From contig OZ176053.1 of NCBI GenBank assembly GCA_964247055.1, positions 5,084,001 to 5,148,000 of the forward strand: 64,000 nucleotides of DNA, given 5' to 3'. This document shows, piece after piece, positions 24,701-34,666 of this stretch; positions within the stretch are counted from its first letter, which is position 1; every line of letters starts with the position of its first letter. Source of the stretch: Paragordius varius (Eukaryota; Nematomorpha). The position numbers and the translations under genes are program-made. Below the pieces are notes generated by a model. It worked only from the letters and a program-made list of their open reading frames with translations, did no database searches and was not told where the DNA came from.

Positions 24701-27700
24701 TCCCAAGACAGAAGAAAAGAACGCGAGGCCAGGAAAATCAAGCAGTTTATAGCGATAATTTTGGCAATTATAATTATCGGGATCATGCTAATAATTTCCC
24801 GGGTTCATCTTCAAATAATATTTTTTTTAATTAAATGAGAGCAAAGATATATAGTATTCATATTATATCAAAAATTTTTATAAAAATTTAATCGATTTGC
24901 CATTGTTTTATGAAATATAATCGTTATTATAAATGTTATAAATTATAGGTGATATGAGGAAAAGGCGCGTAAACCCCGGCTCAAATAGTAATTTATATTC
25001 AGCAGTATCTCGTCCACAAGAGTCCATAGCAATAGATATGCCTTTGACATATGACACAGAAATCGGCGAAGAAAACTTAGGTTATATTTGGCAATCATTT
25101 CCAATATGTCATGCATAATTTTTTGAATCATTAAAGCAAAATCTTAACATATAAAAAACTGCTTATTATTTCCGCCTAAATTATTAAATATCTACCTTTA
25201 TGCTAGTTTCCATAAAAATCTCTGCATAAATAGTGTAATTGTGCAATGATGCATTTACAACGGACCTCCAAAATGACCTCGATTATGGGGAACATACATG
25301 AGTCATTATCCACATCATGAATCACCCTTTTTGAAAAATATAAAACTAAATTACTTTCTATTAAAATAAATTAAATAACAAATAGTTATTGAGAATATTC
25401 TATAGATATCTGAAAATTGTGGTAAAAATGATGAAATTTAACTTTTTTATGATTCCATGTTATTCACAAACTAGTAAGGAGGAGGTGTGTTTTACTTTAA
25501 ATGATTATGATTCGATATTAGTATATGAAAATCGGAAAGGTCCAGCATATTAATTCATTATGAGGGGGGCGGAGGTCATTTTGGGTGGTTTACTGTTAAT
25601 CAATTCATTTAATAAAATATTTAATGCAAAAATAAATTCAGCTCAGTTTTCTTTCCCGAATTACGGATCGCTGTATGATGCGCCAATGACCAATCGTCAA
25701 TATCGTTTGCCATATAACCAATATCAACAGCGTGAACCTAAACAGCTCCAATATCCGGCAAATAATTTTGATCATAACAATGGCCGTTCCATAACATATC
25801 CCAAAGGTGGTGTTGGACAAACGCCATATAACCATATTAGGTATATTTTATTGTTGTTAAATCACCATAAAATTCAATAAATTAGATTAGAAACTAGAGT
25901 GTTTTCAAATTTTTACTACGTAGTTAGCATGACATATTCAAGTGTATTTTCATGTATACCGTAATGTGTCCAGTTCAGGATTTACAAAGCGTAATAATAC
26001 TTTTTAAATAGGCCAAATAATATGATAAAATTGCTATTAAAAATAATAAAATAATATGTATATTATTAATTCAGATATATGGTCAGCAACCTTTAATTTG
26101 ACGTAACGGCTTTAGATTTAAAACCAGTTTTTAAGTTGTTAAACAGCGTAAAAATTCTAAAATCTTATATTTATGAATTTAAAATTGAACATCACCGTAA
26201 AATCATGCTTGTTCTTAGACTAAATTACTATAGTGTGATAACAGATACTCCTTCCAGCACCAATGAGTGGCTAGATAAGATTTAAAAATATAAACATTTT
26301 TAACCACAAAAACATGCAATACTCATTTTTATGAGGTTAAATGTTTAATGATGTTTGAACTTTTAGACATTATAGTTATAATCAAAATATGGATCCGCCA
26401 AAATTACCCCCTTATGTACCTTATATGATTTATCGGCATGAAAGATATCAAGTTCCTTCAACTATATACAGTGCTCCCAAACTTTTTTATCAGAACCATC
26501 TTGAGCTAAATAATCGCAATAATAATAATGAAAATCAGCATCAAACCTTTTCTGGATCTACCAAAACTCGTAATTACGACGCAGAATCCCTTCAACTAAA
26601 TGTCGATGATAAATCTAATTTGTATGTCAAATTTTACGACGTGCAAGGTTCGTACTATTTTTTTAAATATATCCTTTCCAGGTATATTGTATTCATTTAT
26701 AAAATTTGCTATTTATGTGGTGTATTCATAGGTATTTTGGGTATTATTTGAAAAAAACTGGGAGTTAAATGACACATAAGCGATGCCCAATTTATCTTCG
26801 GTTAATTAGGAGCATCACCGATCTAAAATATAAAATATTACAATTATTAATTTCATAATACTGTATATATCAATCCATGATCAAATTTTAATAAAACATT
26901 AACTTTATTTAGTGTTAACGGGAGACAATTCATTTTTAAAATTGGTATTCGATTAACTTAAACCATTATTACCATGATAGATGTGGCGAATATGAGATTA
27001 TCTAATTGTACCTTGAAGCAAGCTTTTAAATCGTATTCCGTCAATATCTTTGATGAAGATGGGTATGAATATAATCAAAAAATTATTATATAATAATGCA
27101 TCAAATTGTAATTTCAGTGGATCAAATTGATGATATTTGGTATATTTGTAATATACTATAGCTCTATTTTTATATATGCAAAACGTTCAACAAAATATAT
27201 TTTCATACAAAAATAAATTAAAATTAGAGTTTAAAAAATATTATAAAGTTCATTTTGATAAGTATGCCTTGTATTTTTTTATCTTAAGACCTAAAATAAG
27301 TATGCTTCTGATGCTAAAATCCTCGAAAATAAGTGGTAATTACACTTTCGCAATCAATATTATCAAATTTTTTTTAACGGCATGATTTTATTGTAAAGTT
27401 TGAACTTAGTCTCACTTTACATACGTTGATATATAATCAGATGTTTCCAAGCGTTTATATGGTAATTAACAATATAAGAAAGTGGTAATCACCAAATTTT
27501 TTTTTAAAAACCCCAAAAAATTCAAGTTTCAAGGGCTACACCATATAATACCGAAAAAATTAACAGACACATTTGCAGATATTCTTAAAATAAGTACATC
27601 AAAAGATTTAATATATACTTCAGGGCCTTAAAAAAGCACTTTTAGGGCTGTATGCGGCCCGTGGGCCGCTGTTTGAGTATCTCCAATATCAACCAATTAA

Positions 27701-28173
27701 TTTTTTATTGAAATAAAATATGAACTACGCTCAAAAGTTTCGTTCACATTAACAAGTCGTCTAATAATACATTTCCTCTTTTGCTCGATTAAATCCATAC
27801 GATACCTAATTGTGTCCTAAAAATAAGACGACCCTTTAATGTTAATATGCTCCATTTGTAATCTATTTCATGGGATTGTATGATTTAAGAGGTTTGTTAT
27901 TTTGCTTTAACCCATATAAACTGAAATTAGGACACCGTCAGAATTGGCAATATGTATTTTTTTATTTATCATCAGCAAATATTAATTTTGTATTTTTATT
28001 TCAAAACGAATTCATATTTCGATGTTCCTATAAATTTAATGCTGCTACATATTTTTAGGTGCACATTGCTATTTCCGCCCTATGAGAGTTTAATCGCTAA
28101 ATTAAACTTGGCCGATTACAAGCTAGTGTTTGAGTGTAGAGTAAAACGGATACAAAAAGATCCTATATGCTAA
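18763..28173 (+). CDS. Secreted zona pellucida (ZP) domain protein with very long linker
   Basis: Exons that fit by phase: 18763-18859, 18940-19316, 19426-19646, 20019-21298, 21361-21548, 23208-23380, 23574-23882, 24528-24802, 24949-25080, 25642-25840, 26367-26681, 26913-26944, 26981-27062 and 28059-28173 (TAA), about 1,264 residues. Exon 1 gives a signal peptide with a hydrophobic core (LLIILLVLTSPCSS). A first ZP-N-like strand set (VECHASGVSYFVKFRKPFYG) follows near residue 34. A second, fuller ZP-N starts near 663: YCGTNSMVITGRSSQGFFGT, then CRFQGNGQLDFELKISFKKC. The ZP-C half has LYVKFYDVQG, FKI, LSNC, VNIFDEDGC and ends FECRVKRIQKDPIC. A basic KKRKRR cluster near 924-929 lies in the linker between the halves. 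There is no transmembrane segment after ZP-C, so it is probably a secreted matrix or cuticle protein. The join at 26944/26981 needs a 36-nt intron; 26647 to 26981 is an alternative in-phase join. Confidence 0.8.
21960..23096. mobile_element. Large foldback element with terminal ~22-bp iterations, in a ZP-gene intron
   Basis: The whole segment is a long imperfect palindrome with its centre near 22,500-22,580. Each arm is about 540 bases. The outer 120 bases of each arm are tandem iterations of about 21-23 bases: the right arm repeats GACTGGGAAAATGTTTCGAT-like units about seven times, and the left arm carries the complement (CGTTTTCCTAGTCAATC-like). Inner arms match too, for example ATACTCATCCAGTTAATAAA on the right and its complement near 22258-22280. 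No ORF is seen. It sits in the 1.66-kb intron between exons 21361-21548 and 23208-23380. Confidence 0.85.
23930..24330. repeat. Fragment similar to the interior of TIR-1 elements
   Basis: Text such as AAATATGGCCTTTCAAAGTC and CAAAATGGGCTATT resembles interior stretches at 6350-6390, 17530 and 31180. No terminal repeats are present, so this looks like an internal fragment inside a ZP-gene intron. Confidence 0.3.
26945..26980 (+). other. Candidate 36-nt intron (or in-frame stop) in the ZP-C half
   Basis: The segment starts GTATTC and ends ATGATAG, is a multiple of three, and carries an in-frame TAA at 26959-26961. The frame before it (VNGRQFIFKI, after a good acceptor at 26911-26912) and after it (VANMRLSNC) is the same. 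Either this is spliced out, or the exon is skipped, or the gene is stopped here. Confidence 0.45.
27481..27683. mobile_element. hAT-like MITE in the last ZP-gene intron
   Basis: The left end AGTGGTAATCACCAAATTTT matches the left end of the larger hAT at 48599. The right end on the minus strand, GGAGATACTCAAACAGCGGC then CCACGGGCCGCAT, matches the right end of that same element. The flanks AATATAAG and AATATCAA may be a diverged 8-bp target duplication. Confidence 0.6.
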
Positions 28174-28207
28174 CGAATTCGATTACTTAGTTTATATGCA
28201 TATATGA

Positions 28208-28213
28208 TAAATA
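28208..28213 (+). terminator. Poly(A) signal of the ZP gene
   Basis: AATAAA 35 bases after the TAA stop at 28173 and before the BTB-like gene. Confidence 0.5.
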
Positions 28214-28338
28214 AATGTTAAAATTGTAATCATTGTATAATGTGACGTAATAATTTAATATATATAAGCCATATTATGAGTGATAACAACAAACAGTGAA
28301 ATGAACCTATACCTATTAAGGGTAGGGATTCTAAAGAT

Positions 28339-28842
28339 ATGATTGCGAAAAAAAGTGAGGCTCCTGCAACCACCTCTAACCAAGAAAATAAAAACAACAG
28401 TGTTGAACAAGGATCTGACAACAAAGCTCTTTCCAATAACACCAACAATTTTGGGCAACATCCATATGATAAGCTTACGGAATATTTAACAAGTTTGTGG
28501 GATCCGAAAGAAGAAGAGGTAGTTAATCCCGATATCTTGGTTAGCATTGAGGGTAAGAAGGTTGGGTGTAATCGCTTAGCCCTTGGCGCATTTTCCCAAC
28601 ACTTTGATGATGCGTTTGCCGAAAACGTTAATAATAGCACAGAATTCACGGTGCCTGAAACATTTGTTAAGTATATTGGAACAAAAAGGGCCTTGAGAGT
28701 CTTTGAAAAATGTTTGGAATGGATTCATACAGGAAACATTGAATTGATTAGGAAGGATCCGATAGAAATGTATAAAGCTGCTGTTACGTTGCGAATACCC
28801 TGTTTAGTTAGGTTGTGTAAAGATTTATGGCCAGATCTTTAA
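28339..28842 (+). CDS. Small intronless BTB/POZ-like protein
   Basis: A single open frame of 167 residues from ATG 28339 to TAA. After a Ser/Asn-rich leader of about 45 residues it has a BTB-like fold pattern: PDILVSIEGKKVGCNRLALG near residues 74-93 (the D-V-h-G-h-HR-LA pattern), FSQHFDDAF, then FEKCLEWIHTGNIEL and MYKAAVTLRIPCLVRLCKDL, matching the end of BTB domains. No Kelch, BACK or zinc-finger part follows, so it is a stand-alone domain. It starts 165 bases after the ZP stop codon on the same strand and has its own AATAAA at 28895-28900. Being intronless among intron-rich neighbours, it may be a retrogene. BTB assignment is by pattern only and is divergent. Confidence 0.6.
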   Translation: MIAKKSEAPATTSNQENKNNSVEQGSDNKALSNNTNNFGQHPYDKLTEYLTSLWDPKEEEVVNPDILVSIEGKKVGCNRLALGAFSQHFDDAFAENVNNSTEFTVPETFVKYIGTKRALRVFEKCLEWIHTGNIELIRKDPIEMYKAAVTLRIPCLVRLCKDLWPDL

Positions 28843-28894
28843 AATTATATGTTTTTAAGTATGCCTTAAATTTTTTGGTAATGTTTAAGCATAA

Positions 28895-28900
28895 AATAAA
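28895..28900 (+). terminator. Poly(A) signal of the BTB-like gene
   Basis: AATAAA 53 bases after the stop codon. Confidence 0.45.
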
Positions 28901-29438
28901 ATATAAATTATTGCATTACTGTGATCTTTTTGAAATTTATAAAATTAGAACCAACCAATTAAAATGAAATTATATATTTAAACCAATATTTCGCCTACTA
29001 CGCGTTGCACACAAAATAAACATCTTGGTAAAATAGCTGATAAATGTAACAGAATTCATAAGTTTAGTTCTTAGGAGCCAATAAAGAAAAATGTTTATCT
29101 TTTGTGGTAATTGCTCCCTAAAATCAAAATTTGTGCATTTAAACTTTAAAAAATAATATGTTTTAAAAGTTATACACAATTACTAATTTTTGAATTTTTA
29201 GATGAGAAATGCTAAAAAAAATTGGTCCCTATAAAAGGCCAGTTTTTTTAAAAAAGCATGCAAAATGCAAAAAACTCGAGTGGCAGAAAAATTTGTTGTC
29301 TAGTGAATCTTATGTAAAAATTGAGAAGTACAAGATTTTTGTGCTATTTATTTAGCAAAATACCCTATATATTAATTTTGTATATATATATATAATTGCA
29401 ATTATACACTTCTTACAAAATCGGGGGATAAAAAATAA

Positions 29439-29625
29439 CCTGATAAAATATATATGTGTATTCTGATAGGAAAATGTATCAGGATTATCATGGTGCTTTT
29501 GATTGCTCCATAATGTGACCATATAGGCTGTTTTTCGCAGTACAGGACTGGATTTTCAGAAAAAAACTGCGCCTGTACTGCGTCCACTTTTGTACTGCTT
29601 TTTGAAATCAAAAAAAATTTAAATT

Positions 29626-29676
<51 letters not shown>

Positions 29677-31945
29677 TACCTTTATTTTTCAAAAATTATT
29701 GAATTTAATATAGTACCCTCTGTAAAAATAACCCCATAATTTGTAAAGAAATGGTTCATTTTGGGGTAAAAAACTATTGGCCTTTTTTTGATTAATTATT
29801 TTATTTTCTGCTCAAATTATACAAAAAACTTAAAATTGCAGCCTTTCGCGCCGTGGCGAAAATATAAACTCGGACTCCACACCGAAGATTCAGGCTAATG
29901 GCTCTTTCACTCAGGGCTTCCGCAAAAAGAGGTGCCTCAATATTTTTAATTAACAAAATTAATACATGATATTTTAATAATGTTTGATCAGGTTTAAAAG
30001 TTCATTTTTTGTTATGATTATCAAAGGAAAATTATATAGAAAATTGTTATTCCAGTAACATATTATTTAAAATTTATTATATATGGCAATGATTTCGAAA
30101 TAACCTTTTTTCGTATAATTAAAAGTTTTTTACGTTTTCTATACTCATTAGGAGGTGTGATATTTCTTAATTTTTTTTCCTTAACTTTAATTTTTATTAT
30201 TTTTTTTGCATAAACGATTTGAGATATTTTGTTGAAGCGTACTTCAAACTATTTTGAAGCACGATGGAAACGGTATAACGCTTTAAGATATAATAAAACC
30301 TTTTTTCTAAATAATTCATTGATGGTGAACATAGGTGAAAATTTTAAATTAAAGGTTTGTATGCTTTCAAATTTTGGTGTATTTTTGTAAAAAAAACACA
30401 AATTTGAAAACGAACGAATATGTTAAAATTCTGATTGGGAAATTAGCATAATTGAAATATGTATATAAATTGTTACATCATCTTAACCGTTTATATGGTT
30501 TCCATCAAGCTCAAAATAGTATGAAGTATACTTCAACAAAATTTTGCTAAAAATTAAATAAGCATATATTCAAAATTAAGCACAATGTCTGAATTTTACG
30601 TTTATTTTAAGAGAACAGTCTATTTATAAGAGCCAAAAAATTTGGAACTTTCAGAGTCCACATCTATTTAAAATTTTCAAAAATATTTTGCTTTGTAGTT
30701 TATTTTATATTTTAGTAATATTTTATGAAATAAAGCATTTAGCATTCACAAAAAAATATTTGAAAAAATCGCGCACATTTTTCAATTCTTATACGGAGCA
30801 CTTACCACAAAAATGTAAATAACTTTCTATACTCGTGAAGGTTAAAGCCAAAAGCATTATGATAACCCTGATATTTTCTTATCATAATATATATATTTCA
30901 TCAGGATCCTTTTTAAATGTGTATATACCACACGAATGGCGTAAGAAGAGGCAAATTATGTTTTAATTTTGTACTGCGTCAAAGTTTAAAATATCTGGTC
31001 ACATTACCTTAACGAGTGATTTAACAAAGTTATTTACACTTTGATGGTAAGTGCTCTATATCAGAAAATGGCAAAATTTGCACATTATATTTTTTGGGAA
31101 AGCTAGAGGCTTTTCTTAAAAAATATTTCTAAAATCTAACATAAACTATATATAAAAAGCAAAATATTTTTAAGTTTTAGATATGGGCTCCAAAAGTCCA
31201 AAAATTTTTATCTCTTATTTATCTAAGATTCAAAGTGAAAATGCCAGGATTGCGTTTGAATAATTGCTAAGTAATATCAACTCAAAATATTTTTTAAAAG
31301 CATATTTTTTTCAAAAATTTAATTTTTAAAATATTGAAGCGTACTTTATACTATTTTGAGTCAGGATGAAGACGGTAAACGCTTTTAGATTTTGTAAAAA
31401 CACTATTTCTTAATTCGATGATGCTGAACATTTCTATCACCTCAAAATTTCGATTAAAACATTCAATGTTTTCAAACCAAATTATTTAAGCAGATAAACC
31501 TATAAAATAAAATTCTGAATGATAGAAATGTTCATCATCAAATTATATGGAAAAACAGTTTTTAAAATATATTAAAGCGTTTTCGCTTTCCATCATGCCT
31601 TAAAATAGTATAAAATAAGCTTCAATAAAATTTTGCTAAAATTAAAATTTTAAAAAGGGTATGCATTTTTGTAAAAATATTTTTAGTTGGTATCAAAATT
31701 TTGCCTATATTTTAAATTTTTATCGCGTGCGTTCATTTTTGGAGTAGTCCATTTTAGACGAGCAAAATTGGGGTTTTCGGAGCACACATCTAAATATTAA
31801 AATTTTTTGAAAATATTGTTTTGGTATTTTGCCATTTTCTGATATGGATCACTTATCACTAAAAGTGTAAATATGTTAAATCACTCGTTAGGAACAAAAA
31901 GTACCATTATATCTGATTTTTCTTATCAGAAATATATATTCCATA
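29439..31945. mobile_element. Family TIR-1, composite copy 3
   Basis: The left end CCTGATAAAATATATATG continues TTCTGATAGGAAAATGTATC and ATCATGGTGCTTTTG. A matching inverted end closes at 30905 (minus strand CCTGATGAAATATATA, TTATGATAAGAAAATATC, ATAATGCTTTTGG). A further inverted end closes at about 31945. A second pair of inverted blocks (GTGACCATATAGG near 29515 and GTGACCAGATATT near 31006 on minus) and a third (TTTACACTTTGATGGTAAGT near 31033 against 31850-31890) lie between. So 29439-30905 is a complete inverted-repeat unit, with more repeat material attached on the right. Flank ACAAAATCGGGGGATAAAAA at 29415 matches copy 2. A (TA)n run lies at 29631-29672. No coding sequence. Confidence 0.6.
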
Positions 31946-34666
31946 AATTATTTTTTGTGTGGGTTATTTCAGGATTTTGCATTAGTTGTTAAAAAAGGTT
32001 ATATCCTAATACATATGCTTGGATTAAAATATCCGCATTTTCCATTTAAGTAAATAATCGTTTTATCCATAGATTATCCCTTAAAGCTTTAATTAATTTT
32101 AATTAAAAAATTATGATATTATATATATATCCCACTGCGGCGATTTTATTACCTTCATGCAACCTTGTAGTTTTGTGCTGATGCAGTGAATAAATCAATA
32201 ATATTAAGCAATTTAATGATTAAAAAAAATATACAAAAATACATTAAAATTAAATAATTACTCGGAACAGTCATTAAAAAAGGCTACTTCGGAAAAAATA
32301 CAAAGTATATAATTTTGTAATTGGAAAAATTATTTTGTTGCACAGACCATAAAGGTCTAAGTTTGTAAAATTAAATTTAAAGGAGATTAAGCAGCAGCAC
32401 TTTTCTAAGCATCTGCTTCTTACAATAGATAGAAATATTATATGATCAGATTTTAAACAATGAACCCAAATTTACCCAGATCGCTTGTATGAGTCAAATA
32501 TTAAACAAACAATTTAGTGGATATATTATAATACTGTTATCTGATTTTATAAATCATTTCTTCCGAGCAGCATTAATATTTTACCGTATACATTGAAAAA
32601 CTTTAAATACATTTTATACCCTGGAATTAGTGGAGAATAAATAACTTTCTTTTACAAACCTGTTCCCTGTGCTGTGACCGCTTATTTATTAGTAATAAAA
32701 CATTTAAAAATATAAAATAACCATTATATTATAGACATTAAATTTGAACGGTTATATTTATTTTGTTTGGTGTATGTATATCATTTCTAGTAATGATAAC
32801 TGCTCACCATAAATGTGTGCATCAAGTAACCAGACCAGTTATATTTTTACGATAAAAATTCTAACTTTAAACGCTTCTCTAACAACCGATAATTTTCCTT
32901 CCTTATACGGCACCAGCCTACAGAGGTTATTACTTCCCACCCTTTTCGTGACCCTTATTAAAAATTATTTTTTGTGAATCCCAAATAATGTTTTTGGCAT
33001 GTGAAAATGTATGTTTCTTACACTAATTATATGAAGCAGATGGTTCAGAATTTGATATATTTGGACAAATCATTAAAGGATTTTAAATGTATGCGATAAA
33101 AAGATTGTTTTGACTAAAGGTAAAATTTACAGTAATCATAACTCATAGACATAAAGACCAAAGAAATCAGGGAATGCTGAGATAAGTTTGCGATGTAACA
33201 AGAATATACAACATTTTTTTATAGAGGTATTACCGAAATAAAATGACAAAATAAATGATATTAATTATACTTAGGTGGTTTGGACACATAGAACAAGGAG
33301 AGTGTATCGGTAAAAAGAATCATGAATACATTGTCAGGTAAGAGAGGGGTGCTATAAATTCCAAACGCGAAGATACCATAAATGGGGTTCTATGACGGAA
33401 TAATTTACGAATATAACCGCTGAAACGAATAATATGATATAATGTAATTTATTATAAAAAATCAATCATTCTAAATAACATAGATTCAATTGGTGCCTTT
33501 AATACGATCTATAAATTCAAACCTCTTAATTTTATATACATTGTGAAATCTTGCTGAAAACTCAAGAAAGAATAATCAGATTTTTAATCCATAATTTTAG
33601 TAAAATAATTATTTTCAAAAAATTCAACTGGCAAAACTTTTTAGGGAAAGGGGTCTATTTTTCTCTTTATTAATTAGACAAATGTGGTCATGTTCAAATT
33701 CTGGGTATCCCTAATTCCAAATAATAATTAATAGAATAGTAAATGATTTTAAATGATTTTTTATTTTTTTATTGTTGCAAAATCAAAATATAATTATAAA
33801 ATACCAGATATATTTTTAAAATTACAAAAAAATTACAGGCATGATTAAAAAAACTTCTGAAAATGATATTTATCTGCGAGATATTAACAGTTAACCCAAG
33901 ATACAAAATTTTTTTATTCAAAAACACCAAACTTTAACTTTAATTTAAAAGACATATTTGAACAGATGTGTGCTAATAGTAAGTAATTTTACGCAAATAA
34001 TAATATATATTGTATATATATGGTTATTAGCCTAAAATAGGCCCCCCTTATCTATACGCTATTTTATTTAATAGCGTATTCACGGAAAACCATAAAACTT
34101 ACGGGAAATCAATAATATTTATATCATTAATATCCAATAAAAAAAACTTAGGTATATTTTTTTAAGTTATAACCACCTATCACATACACTAATCATTCTT
34201 ATCCCAAAAATATATATATAAAAGTTTCCGTGATTACATAAATATACTTTTAAAATATAACAAACCACCAACAGTATATGGCAGACTAATATTTATTTAT
34301 TAGCGTTAGAAAAAAGTTATCAAAATAATAGCATAGTATATAAATATTAAACGTATGTATATATTTCTATTGATTTATATTTTATTATGTAACCAAATAG
34401 TAAAATTTGATGAAATTACATATATGTTACAATTGTCATAATATTTGTGGTTGTGATAACAATTTTATTTGTCCATAGTTTTCTTTTAAGTGTCCAGTTT
34501 AATACAATACAATTACTTTCGAAATCAAAAGCAAAAAATCATTATGTCATTCATCATACTCAATTTATTTTCGCACAGAATAAATCTTAAAGTATTTTTG
34601 GAGTAATCTGTTATTTTTCACACCAATCCATTTCGTACATATTTTAATTGAATTAAATTTTTTGCA
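31946..34666. other. Upstream region of the RGK gene
   Basis: AT-rich sequence without a supported gene. It contains a LINE tail fragment (33150-33440), described separately, and short palindromes near 34040-34080 (AATAGCG-type). No promoter element is clear. Confidence 0.35.
33150..33440 (+). mobile_element. Fragment of a LINE reverse-transcriptase tail
   Basis: At 33268-33300 the plus strand reads ILRWFGHIEQGE, the conserved WFGH segment found after the RT domain in RTE-like LINEs. Sequence around it fits the same decayed tail but with stops. Only the 3' part is present. Confidence 0.5.

Noticed and set aside
26913-26956. Alternative reading of the exon at 26913 as VLTGDNSFLKLVFD
   Set aside because: That frame hits a stop at once and does not match the phase of the next exon; the frame giving VNGRQFIFKI fits a strong donor at 26681 and the downstream frame.
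28230-28649. Minus-strand open frames of 139 and 68 residues
   Set aside because: They are antisense to the BTB-like gene and match nothing known.
29631-29672. (TA)n tracts (also 19386-19411, 46866-46888, 47151-47175, 60570-60590)
   Set aside because: Plain microsatellites, expected in such AT-rich DNA.
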